DNA from: Labia minor
Taxonomy: Eukaryota; Arthropoda; Insecta; Dermaptera; Spongiphoridae
Assembly (NCBI GenBank): GCA_963082975.1
Contig: OY720345.1
Span: 27,660,611-27,724,610 of the forward strand
DNA: 64,000 nucleotides
Direction: 5' to 3'
Within the stretch, counting starts at the first letter, position 1; each line of letters begins with the position of its first letter. Below are positions 47,701-57,272 of the stretch, one piece after another. The notes beneath the pieces are model-generated. The model was not told the origin of the DNA. It made no database searches and saw only the letters and a program-made list of their open reading frames with translations. The position numbers were made by a program, and so were the translations under genes.

Positions 47701-50316
47701 AGCTCAAACCGTTTTTGCGAAATCTTGTCTACATACACACACACACACAAACAGACATTTTTCTCAGCCTTAGTGAAAATGACTCAGGGGCCTTCAAAAC
47801 GCATAAAATCATCAAAATCTCGACCAAGATAGTAAAAAGATGTGAAAAAAAGAAAAAACTCAAATGAATCATATATATATATATATATATAATTAAATAA
47901 GAAGTTGGGTACGTGGTGGTTAATGAGATTTGAATATCCACGTTTCGGCGTACATTTCGTTTCGAGAAAACAATCCTGAAATAACTTCTCACAATCAAAA
48001 TTGTATGTAAAACTAAACGAATATATATACATTTATATTGATAAGAAATAAAATATTTATTTTATTTCTTTGTTTTCTTTTTCTCTTAAATGCAAAATGA
48101 CTATCTAAATCAGAGGTGGCCAACCCAAATGTTCTTGCGGGCTACTTTGGAAATGAATCATCACTTCGCGGGCCGCATATAAAATTATACATACCCATAT
48201 TAGCTTTAGACCCATTATAGATATTGTTTGGTGTGACAAATTGAAAAATAAGGAATTTTTATTATGTTTACTATTATTTTTACATATAAACATATATAAT
48301 ATAATAATACTGATACTGAATACACATTGTAAACAACACCTCCCTTACTATCGTCGGTCGGTAAAAATATATAATACTAAAAATAAAAAAAGAAACAACG
48401 AAATAAAAAAAAATGAAATCATATTTAGTTCACTAGTTTGTTTCATGAGGGCGCAGAATATAAAAGTGTGATGAATCTCGCGGGCCGCAAAAATGTTTAC
48501 GGCGGGCCGCATGCGGCCCGCGGGTCACGGGTTGGCCACCCCTGATCTAAATGATTAACTTTTCTTTATTTCAGGTGCGAAAAACAACCGTTACACTTGG
48601 ATGCTTAATACAAGCAATTTGTTATTCATTGATTTCCTTTGTTGACAATCGTATTGGTACGAATACGGTAATATTTCTCTTAATTTTAGAAAAATTTTAT
48701 TAAACGATCAGCATATTTGGAGAATGTAATTATATGAACTTTTTTATTTTATATCTCTGACTTAGGAATACTTTTAATAAAACTGAATGTAAGACTTATT
48801 ACAGAGAACTCAATTGATATAAGCTGTCTAAGGTATCGCTATTATTAGAAATAAACACTAATAGAATTAATTGAATGTAAATATAGTAGATAATTTTAAA
48901 TTTTAATGAAATTTATAGAATCAAATGATAAATTAAATTTTAATATATTTATAAATTTAAAAATTCTTAATATTTCCCAATACTAAGAAATATAATAAAA
49001 AATTTTTTTTAGCAATAGTATTTTTGGTTACATTCGGAATCACCTTTAATTCTTGGATAGGATTTACGTGTACTATTAATATGATGGATCTTGCACCTAT
49101 TCATAGTAGTATTCTTTTTGCAATTTCAGCTACTTTTGCAAATTTAACTGTCTTTATTATGCCACCCATATTTAATCTACTTGTTTATGACAAGGTATTT
49201 TAATGAAAAAATGTATAAGGTAAAATCGAGGGATATGACACCTTTTTTATATCTCGAAAATTAACCCTTTTGCTGTGGGAAAGGGATTGGACGACGAGAG
49301 TAGCCACCCACGCGATCAGATGAAGCGTGTCTATCTTAGTTCTAAGCGAAGTGTTGTTTAATGAGGATTTGTTTTGTCCGACATCTTGAAGATCAACACA
49401 AGTGAAATTTCATCATATTTATTTCAAATGCCCCCAATTTGATTTCTTTTGCAATTTTTCTAAGTAAAGGGTATTTTACGTTTTTGACCATTCTTTAAAA
49501 TTAATATTAAGAGTTATTTATTCACATATCACTTCTTTTTTTACTATTTGAAAAATTGTGTCGAAGGAGTTGTATAAGGCATGTTGTGTGGGAGGGATAT
49601 GGAGTATGGCGTACGTTTTACCTTACATTGACAAATTGCACACCATAAATAATTTAGTAAGATGAGGGAAATATTCATAGTCATCGACTGTGTGTAAATA
49701 TATTATTTAAATTATTTACTCTTAATTCTTAAAACTTACCTAATTAAATATTTAAACATTTTAAATTTATGGGTTTTTATTTTTGTTTTACATGTAATTT
49801 CCTATAAGCCATATCCCCCACACCGGCTTCGGAATATGACCATCCCTGTTAGGGATATTACAGAAAAGTTGACTTTTTTATATTAGTAAAATTTGAGTAG
49901 TTCTCACTTTAAGAATAAAGCTGTAATTTATGATATTTATACCTAATAGCCTAGGTACCATTAACACCAATAATGATGTGATAATAGGTATTAACGTTTG
50001 AGATATGTCAAAAACCCAAATTGTGAGTCATATCCCTCTGTTTTGCTTTATTTTTTACGATAGGAATTATCTCAAGAATTTAGTTTAATTTTTATATCTA
50101 TTATGACTATTATATTAAAATATTTAAAATATTTAAATTTATCTATTATGACTATTATATTAAAATATTTAAATTTACTAATTTTTTTAGTTATTATCAC
50201 AGTGGCGATTATTCTTTCTATTAGTATCCTCAATGAACGTTTTTTGTTTTATTTTTTATATATTATTTGCTTCTGCAGAATTACAGCCATGGGATATGTT
50301 TGAAGAGTTAATATAA
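44741..50316 (+). CDS. SLC17-type major facilitator transporter, paralogue A
   Basis: Nine exons: 44741-44864, 45502-45729, 45803-45977, 46254-46384, 46469-46592, 46930-47063, 48575-48656, 49013-49194 and 50191-50316. They join to 434 codons including stop. The initiator exon is not found; exon 1 needs an upstream exon in phase 2. Landmarks are Arg in TM1 (FRSTLSISIIAI), WVLSSFFYGYCITLIPSGWI, ASRFGVKNVML, NTSYAAVSFGILTM, STNDYEND, and the end ILFASAELQPW. SLC17 proteins move organic anions or phosphate across plasma, lysosomal or vesicle membranes. Divergences: the Glu of the family's GxGEG motif is absent (QGFLISPAF). The usual NxLDIAP...GISNT...P segment reads MMDLAPIHSSILFAISATFA. The substrate cannot be inferred. 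Introns hold mariner, R1, hAT and TIR elements. It forms a pair with paralogue B. Confidence 0.85.
45112..45460 (+). mobile_element. mariner deletion derivative (intron 1 of paralogue A)
   Basis: The ends ACGAGAGTAGGTCAATAAGT and the inverse near 45430-45460 match the 22.6-kb copy. The interior keeps the first few transposase codons (MEKSEF) fused directly to the C-terminal region (HELGYELLTHPPNSPDL, FPNLKKWLGRKRF across frames). The middle is deleted. Confidence 0.8.
47152..47280 (+). mobile_element. mariner-type end fragment (intron 6 of paralogue A)
   Basis: TACGAGGGTGGCCTGAAAAG then TTTCCGACCTG is a mariner-like inverted end. It is cut off by R1 copy e. Confidence 0.55.
47281..47833 (-). 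mobile_element. R1 repeat copy e, 3'-truncated
   Basis: Shares GATGGCACTACGTCACGTGT, the (CA)n tract at 47731-47746 and CTCAGCCTTAGTGAAAATGA with other R1 copies. It ends AGATAGTAAAAAG. The CTCC stem-loop end is missing. Confidence 0.65.
48111..48544. mobile_element. hAT-like MITE with 8-bp target duplication (intron 6 of paralogue A)
   Basis: The inverted ends are CAGAGGTGGCCAACCC and (reverse complement) CAGGGGTGGCCAACCC. It is flanked by ATCTAAAT at 48103-48110 and 48545-48552. Subterminal GCGGGCCGC motifs are present. An R2 5' end (48339-48368) is embedded. It lies only 30 bases upstream of exon 7. Confidence 0.88.
49219..50052. mobile_element. TIR element of unknown family (intron 8 of paralogue A)
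   Basis: The left end AAAATCGAGGGATATGACAC and the reverse complement of the right end AAAACAGAGGGATATGACTC are inverted copies. Secondary matches (ATATCTC, TTAAC) follow inwards. Internal sequence repeats the GGATATGG/CCATATCCC theme. No transposase; no clear target duplication. Confidence 0.5.
50094..50180. repeat. Tandem duplication of about 42 bp before exon 9 of paralogue A
   Basis: TCTATTATGACTATTATATT plus AAAATATTTAAA occurs twice in a row. Just upstream, ATTATCTCAAG resembles the start of exon 9 (TTATTATCACAG), so it may be a partial copy of the exon border. Confidence 0.6.
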
Positions 50317-51243
50317 CATGTACGATATCAATGAATATTTTTTAAAAAAAAATAAATTGTAACATATTTTAATACATTTTTTTTAAAGAAATTTATTATA
50401 AGTGAAACGTTTTCTTATCAATAATATCTATAATTGAATTATAATTATTATTATCTCCAAAAAATGTAACTCTTACCATTATGAGAACAATTTATTTATT
50501 AATATTAAATTTTAATTACATTTTGTAAAATTCTAGCATATTATAAATTTAAAAAAAGAAATAAAGTTTTGGAGCAATAGTGAAGTTTGTGAACTTCTGA
50601 AATTAAATTATAAAATTGTAACTTTACATTTATTTTTTATCATTAAGTAACATTAGATATAATAGTTGCGGATGTTATAAGAGTATTTTTCCTGAAGCTT
50701 AATTTTTTAATGAATATTTAATTACGATGATTTAATCACGAATCTAAAATTTCAAAATATAAAATTTTGTCCATTTATCAATTATATTAATTAAAATCTT
50801 TTCTTATATTAAGTTGACATATGACGTCATAGTTTCATATAATACACTATATTAATAATTTATTAATTCCGCCAAATAGATAAGGGTATTTCCATTACAT
50901 TTCATATATTTAGTTCTTACATAATAAATTAATTGGGCAATTTATTTTTTTTTATAAATCTGTTTCTATTTTATAAGAGTATATAATTTAATAATTATTG
51001 AGTAAAAAAACATTGAACTATAATTATTATCTATATGAACATCGATAAGAATACTGAATAATTGAACCATTTATTTTAGATATAAGTAATTGAATACTGA
51101 TAATTTTTTTTTGTTAATGATAATAATCGATTTTTACCTTATATTTTAATTTTTTTAGAAATATTTTCTAAATTATACTATTAGTTGGTCCATCCAATAT
51201 AGTATTCATTATATTATAATGATTATTATGACTAATCTTAACC
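50317..51243. other. 3' flank of paralogue A and AT-rich spacer
   Basis: An AATAAA about 35 bases after the stop (near 50349) is a likely polyadenylation signal. Nothing else recognised. Confidence 0.5.
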
Positions 51244-51328
51244 CTTAACGAACGAGAGCATTTAATTAGACTATTTAAAACAATATAATCAATGTCGCCA
51301 GTATGGCGGCATTCGTTCGTTAAGGGTA
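51244..51328. mobile_element. Tiny piggyBac-like MITE
   Basis: The ends CCCTTAACGAACGA and TCGTTCGTTAAGGG are perfect inverted repeats. It is preceded by TTAA and followed by TAAA, probably a mutated TTAA. CCCTT-type ends and a TTAA target fit piggyBac. About 85 bp in all. Confidence 0.65.
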
Positions 51329-51507
51329 AAATTGTATTATTAAGTGTAACACAAGTGCAAATTAGACATTATACTAATCATCAGTTAGAAATAAGGCCAC
51401 TAAAAACTTAATTAAATTATTTGTTGATTATTAAGAAGAAATATCACTTTATAAAATTTGAAAAATGAATATTTCCATTTTCGAGCTCTGAAAGAGAATA
51501 AATAAGT

Positions 51508-52118
51508 TGACCTGTGGCCAGGTCCGAACCGACCGACGGTTTGAAATAAATTAATTTCCAGCTACAGAAACAATTTCAAATAATTTTAATATATCTATTA
51601 ATGTAATAAAAAACAGATATGGATATAACATAAATATTTTTAATTTTATTTTATTTAGAATATATATGTAAGACCAGGCTGTGACGTCATGAATGGCTGG
51701 ATGACGTCATATAATTTTAAATTAAGAAAAAAACTAATAAAGATGATTTTTCTCGATAATAAAACCACCACAAAGTGCATGATTCGTGGTGATATGTAAA
51801 AAATCTCCTTATGTGAAATTTGGTGTGAAAATAACCCTTCCCTTCCTATCGTCGATCGCTAATACTACCACTTCCGGTTTCCGGATTTGCACCAAAAGTT
51901 GATCAATTCATCCAAGTGATGCATTATGTAAATATACCAAATTTCATCAAAATCGGTTGAGCCGTTCAGGCTGTACACATCTATATGGACGGACAGACGG
52001 ACGGACAGACATCATGCTAAAAATACTTTATTCTGTTAAGAAAATGCAGGATTCGTGGAGATATGTACAAATCTGTGATGTGAAAACAATACCTCCCATA
52101 CTATCGTCGGTCGTTAAA
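51508..52118 (-). mobile_element. R2 repeat, complete copy
   Basis: The left stem-loop GACCTGTGGCCAGGTC is followed by CGAACCGACCGACGGTTTG. The right end is TCGTCGGTCGTTAAAAA. It contains two TGACGTCA palindromes and a (GGACAGAC)n tract. Confidence 0.8.
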
Positions 52119-52717
52119 AAGGAAAGAAACTCTTGGAATCGTTTTAAATTTTAGAAAACACATTAATTCCTTTGAATCGTCTAATTGAGTTCTAAAATTA
52201 AATTAATTTAAAAACAATATTTTTTAAGATACAAATCATTAGTTTTATCAAAATATCAATTTGAAATCACCTTTTATATACAATAAGTTTTTTAATTAAT
52301 TCAATAATACCTGTTTTGTATATTCTTTTATACTCTTACTTATTTTTTATACTAGTATATTTAATACATAAATTAAAAATCTAAATTATAAACAAAAAAT
52401 AAGCTTGAAATAAATGGATATCAAATAATAGAACATTAATAAATGCTGTATGTATTAGTAGTTACGTAAAGAGAAAATTATACATTTGCCGATATATCTA
52501 TCTGAGGATACTTTTATTTTCCTGTTTCTCAGTGACCAGTGTGTAAGAAAAATGACCGAGACCAGGTATTGTCCTTCTTTTATTTTAAAGTTTGTTAAAA
52601 AAATACCCCTATTTTTTTTTTTATAAATTTTTGATCTGAAGGTTCATCTTCCAAAGAAATAAAAAATTGGTTATGTGTCAAGATAAGTGTAATACACCTT
52701 CAATTATTTCCCTATCT

Positions 52718-52756
<39 letters not shown>

Positions 52757-53925
52757 ATGTTTATAGTATGTTTATCTAAGTCAGCTACAGAAGAATTCAA
52801 ATATATTATTTTAATTTTTTTTTCCAGAACTGAAAAATTTTACCATAACCAAAAATTAATCCCCCCCCCCCTGGGGCTAAAATAAAAATACCCCCCCCCC
52901 CCATTATATTCATATATTTTCTATATAAATATACTATGTTTCCTAAAAAAAGTAAAATTTAAAATTTTTTAATTAAATAATCTTTTCAATTTAAGATTTG
53001 AATGACAATTAAATTAAAAATAGTTTCTAAAATTGTGAAAAAATTTAAATTTTAAAAATTATATGATAAAATATTTATTTTTTTATTAAAATATACAATT
53101 TTTACATACGGACATTAAAATTTTTTAATTACATAATTTAAAGCATGTATTTTTTTTAAATTATTTAGTTTGTTCTTGTAATTACAAATTTAACAGATGT
53201 TGCTAGATGTACAGGCCGCCTTCGATGCTCTGTACACCCGAAATGGTACATAGTATTGGTTGAAAGTCTATGTATTAAGTTTATATTTATTTGATTCCAA
53301 TCAGTATATTATAACATTCATTTTCTTCTCGGGTATTTTATTTATTTTTTTAATTTAATCAGTAAATTTATTAAATATTTTATTGTATATGTTATAATGA
53401 AAATTTAAATAAATTTAAATATTTTTTTTTTAAATTTAAATACAGTTTGATTTAAATTGAGTCATAATAATTGGTAAACAGAAATATTGCATGTTCTTAG
53501 TGAGATTAAATTTGATCTAAAGAGTTGTCCGATTTGGCCTTAATCCACATTTATATTCTCCTAATATCAGAAAAAAAACTTCTAAGATTCCTAACATAGT
53601 CCAATTCATTCATTCATTTATCATTTATCTATCCAAGTTGCATGAAACACCTAAATTTCAAAATTTGTGTATAAAAACTTAAATAGAGAATATAATTATA
53701 GTTTATTAATATATGTAACAGTTTATAATTATTAAAATGAGTATTTTTTTTTGAAATTTATCAAAATATAACTTGTGTTATTCTAAATATTCTAGTCTAG
53801 AATAATATCTATATTTAAAATAATAATAATTAGATATACAAATTTCAAAGTATATTTTGAACTCATTTTTCTGATTAGCAATTTGATCTTTAATTTACAT
53901 TTAATTGAATATCAGTATAAATCTT
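52119..53925. other. AT-rich intergenic DNA with two poly-C tracts
   Basis: A (TA)n tract lies at 52722-52750. Runs of 12 and 14 C lie at about 52860-52873 and 52890-52903, separated by TGGGGCTAAAATAAAAATA. A small GC-richer patch lies near 53205-53260. No gene recognised. Confidence 0.5.
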
Positions 53926-53933
53926 ATCTTATT

Positions 53934-54868
53934 ATGCTAGCTAAAATTGTATATATCTATCTATCTATATATCATGGTTCTCAAAAACCGCTCTAACGAT
54001 TTTTTTCAAATTCACACTAGATATAGTATTTATAAAGAAAAATTAAGTTTTATTGATGATATCTCTTGAAACATTCAGCTTCATTATTAATTTCTTAATT
54101 GAAAATTATATATGGAAAACGTCAAAATTGGCCTCCATTTTTATTTGTATTAATATTTTTTTTTATTTAAAATATTTTAAAATTTATTATTTAATTTCGA
54201 AATAAAATTAAAAATATTTATTTTTAATAAAATATATATAGATATTTATTAATCTCTCTCAAAAAAAAAAAAATAAAATAAAAAACATCAAATCTGCCTG
54301 CTAAGACAGTAAAAAAATGACAATTTTTTATCTAAATACATATAGTCCAGCGGTTGGACTGATGTTTTAACGATTGGATTTCGTCGGTTCGAAACTCTCC
54401 GGGTGAATCGTTATTTAAAAATGAAAATAATGAATTTGTTATTTTTTTTCTTTTTATCTATTGTTTACATTTTAATAAATTACTATTTTATATTTATTTA
54501 TTCATTGTTCTTTTATTAAATTTAATATTTATTAATATTATTTATTATTAATTTATATATTGATGACATCACAAATGACATTTATATTGAAATTTGACTC
54601 CCGCCTTTTTTTAAAGAATATTGTATTAATATTTTTTTTATATTTAAAATATTTTAAAATTTTTTATTTAATTTCGAAATAAAATTAAAAATATATATTT
54701 TTTTTATATTTAAAATATTTTAAAATTTTTTATTTAATTTCGAAATAAAATTAAAAATATATATTTTAATAATATTTTATAATTATAAATTACGATATAT
54801 ATTTATCAATAATAATGAATTTTTTTTTTTTAACTTAATTACAGAGCCGAGGCTCGGGGTCCCGGTAT
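53934..54868 (+). mobile_element. R4 repeat, internally shortened copy
   Basis: 5' TTATGCTAGCTAAAATTGTA and GGTTCTCAAAAACCGCTC; 3' GAGCCGAGGCTCGGGGTCCC then GGTA. It holds the tRNA-like segment at 54343-54413 (TAGTCCAGCGG...GGTTCGAAACTC) and a duplicated AT-rich block at about 54600-54780. Confidence 0.65.
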
Positions 54869-55259
54869 GATCTTAATATATTGTGAGAATTAGATAAATA
54901 ATGTAGAGAGAAAAAAATATTTAAAAATAGATATTTATTTAAATGAAATAAAATTATTTAATTTACAGAATGAAAATGTCTATAATAATGTCTAAACATT
55001 TTTTCTTTATAATTTTACATTATAATAATACTAATTACAGTAGTTATAATATATGGGGAATTTTCAACTTTGACTGCCGATTTGACCATGTTCCCAAACG
55101 AATTTTAAAAAAACCAAGACCACTTTACATTTATTTACACATTTTAAGCTCTAATCGAATCCAAAATCAAAATTTAAAAAATCGAAAAACAAACTCACAG
55201 ATATATAGATTTTATAAATGAACATTTATACAATTTATTTTAATTAATTTGAAACATTT
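54869..55259. other. AT-rich spacer
   Basis: Nothing recognised. The plus-strand frame at 54970-55221 has no family resemblance. Confidence 0.4.
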
Positions 55260-55410
55260 TAGGAAACAAATTTTTAATGGGTCATTTTTAGAAATCCCAT
55301 TTAACAATTATAATAAATAATTAAAAAATTGTAAAATTTTTAAAGTATATAAAAATAAATTGTATAAATTGGTTAAAGGGTCGAGTGATAGTTCGGTGTC
55401 CCAGGTATAT
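55260..55410 (+). mobile_element. R4 repeat, 3' fragment
   Basis: Ends GGGTCGAGTGATAGTTCGG and TGTCCCAGGTA, as in the other R4 copies. Confidence 0.5.
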
Positions 55411-55504
55411 ATTTTATATTAACACGCCTACTTTTCTGTATAATAAAGATATAAAGAATCATATTTTAATTTTTATATAACCAAGAAATCATTTTTTCAC
55501 TTAA

Positions 55505-55625
55505 AATATAGTTGTAAAGCCCAAATCTCCGATCCATATAACATCATCGACTGGGCCGCTACCAAAAGGAGTCTTCTCTTGCTCTGACTAGGGCCACCGG
55601 TATTTGCCATTAGTCTCGAAAAAAT
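55505..55625 (-). mobile_element. LINE reverse transcriptase fragment
   Basis: The minus strand reads KRRLLLVAAQSMMLYGSEIW, close to the thumb-side motif (K..LL..V..S..LYG...W) of R1/jockey-type reverse transcriptases. Only about 40 codons remain. Confidence 0.55.
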
Positions 55626-55890
55626 AATATTAAATTTTATATAAATTTATAAATTAGAATATTTGAATTTGTTTAAATTTTAACACATGTAATCAATCAT
55701 ATGCATAAAGAATAGAAAATTTTGAAAATCAACTTGGTATTAAATTCAGAAAAAAAAAATACTCATATATAGAATATATAGACTATTCGAATATAATTGA
55801 AACTCTTTCTCTCCCTCTATTTTAAATTTGAAAAAACGGAGTGTTAAGAAATTAAGATTCCTTATACAACATGGATGGTTAAATGAATTG
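55626..55890 (+). repeat. Paralogous empty site of the R1 copy d insertion
   Basis: Matches 16490-16712 and resumes at 17342-17375 (AAAAACGGAGTGTTAAGAAA), with no R1 element between. See the matching finding. Confidence 0.75.
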
Positions 55891-56149
55891 GGCTCCCTAC
55901 CTCCCTGAGAAATTCACATTAAAAATGTTTATAATATTTTAGTTTATTAAATCAAACTATTATTTTTTTATTTCAATATTTTTAATGTTAATACAATAAT
56001 TTTTATTTTATAATCTATAAAATAATTTAATTATTTTTAAAAACAACGGTCTTCAATTACAATTTTTTTACTCTCTACTGACTGTTCATTTCATAACTGA
56101 AAATAGTGTCGAATAGAAATAGACGATATTACTTGGATTAATCTTATTA

Positions 56150-56390
56150 TGCTAGCTAAAATTGTTTGTTTGTATTATTGAGGACCCCAGTTCAATTCAT
56201 TTTAATCAGATTGATGCAATGATGCAACATTTAATAATTGTAATAAATAATTAATTGTAGATTAATATTTTTTAAAGGGTCGAGCGACAGCTCGGTGTCC
56301 CAGGTATTAATATTACCAGCCAAACCCAATAATAATGAATCATTTTTTTTAACTTAAGTACCGAGCCGAGGCTCGGGGTCCCGGTACTAC
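56150..56390 (+). mobile_element. R4 repeat, 240-bp deletion derivative
   Basis: The 5' end (TTATGCTAGCTAAAATTGT) is joined directly to the 3' part (ATTGAGGACCCCAGTT to TCGGGGTCCCGGTA). It retains both GAGC..GCTC hairpins. Confidence 0.65.
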
Positions 56391-57272
56391 TTATGTTATT
56401 CAATTATACTTATAAGTGGCAACACTATGTTTTGTTAACCTGTAGTTGTTATTTATTTAAATAAAAATGAAAGAAACAAAGCATTTAGTTAGTCAAACAA
56501 TTTTCTTTCAAAGCTTTATTTTCTTATTATTATGTATATTTAACTGCATAAAAGCACTGTCTTTGTTCATATTTGTCAATAATTATTTCAATGATGTCAG
56601 AAATACTTGAAAAGACAAAAAAATCATATTTTTTATTTATATATATATAATTATATTTATATCCATATAATTATAATTAGATTAGTATAGATAATAAAAT
56701 TAATATTGTGTTTGATAGTTATGTTATTAGAAATATTAATTTTTGAATTACATTATATATACAATAATAATAATAATGATATACAAATTCATATGGCCTG
56801 TTAATTTAAGTAATTTATTTAAAATTATATTTTTAAAAGAGAAAAAAATATTAAATTTTATTATTTATGTAAAAAACACTCGTTTAATGTTTAGAAAAAG
56901 TAAAGTTTTAAAACTATATATTAGTAACATATATTTTGATATATTTTCATTGTAAATTTACTATAATATTTTATTCAAAATTGTTAATGTAATGAATAAA
57001 ATAGTATAATTATATTTTATTATATTGTGAATATACATATACATATAAATATATATATATATACATCTTAATGATTGTAATTATCGAGTAATTACCCAAT
57101 TATAGAGTAAACTCGTAAGTGGGTACATTATTTTGATTGAACAAACAATCAATTTTCGAGATGTCTGTCTTTCTCTATCTTTATCTACAAACATCTAGAT
57201 AATTTCGATTTTCTATATCTATTTTAAGAATGATTTCTTTGAATAATTACAACATTAATAATTTAATTTCAG
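56391..57272. other. AT-rich spacer upstream of paralogue B
   Basis: It should contain the start-codon exon of paralogue B, but none is identifiable. The frame at 56743-56955 is A/T-driven and unlike SLC17 starts. Confidence 0.4.

Noticed and set aside
47729-48032. Overlapping minus-strand frames of 82-89 codons
   Set aside because: They cross the (CA)n tract of R1 and a (TA)n run; chance frames.
50103-50303. 66-codon frame as the true last SLC17 exon
   Set aside because: It reads the tandem repeat and the exon 9 bases in the wrong frame. The frame starting at 50191 gives LLSQWR...ELQPW, matching paralogue B.
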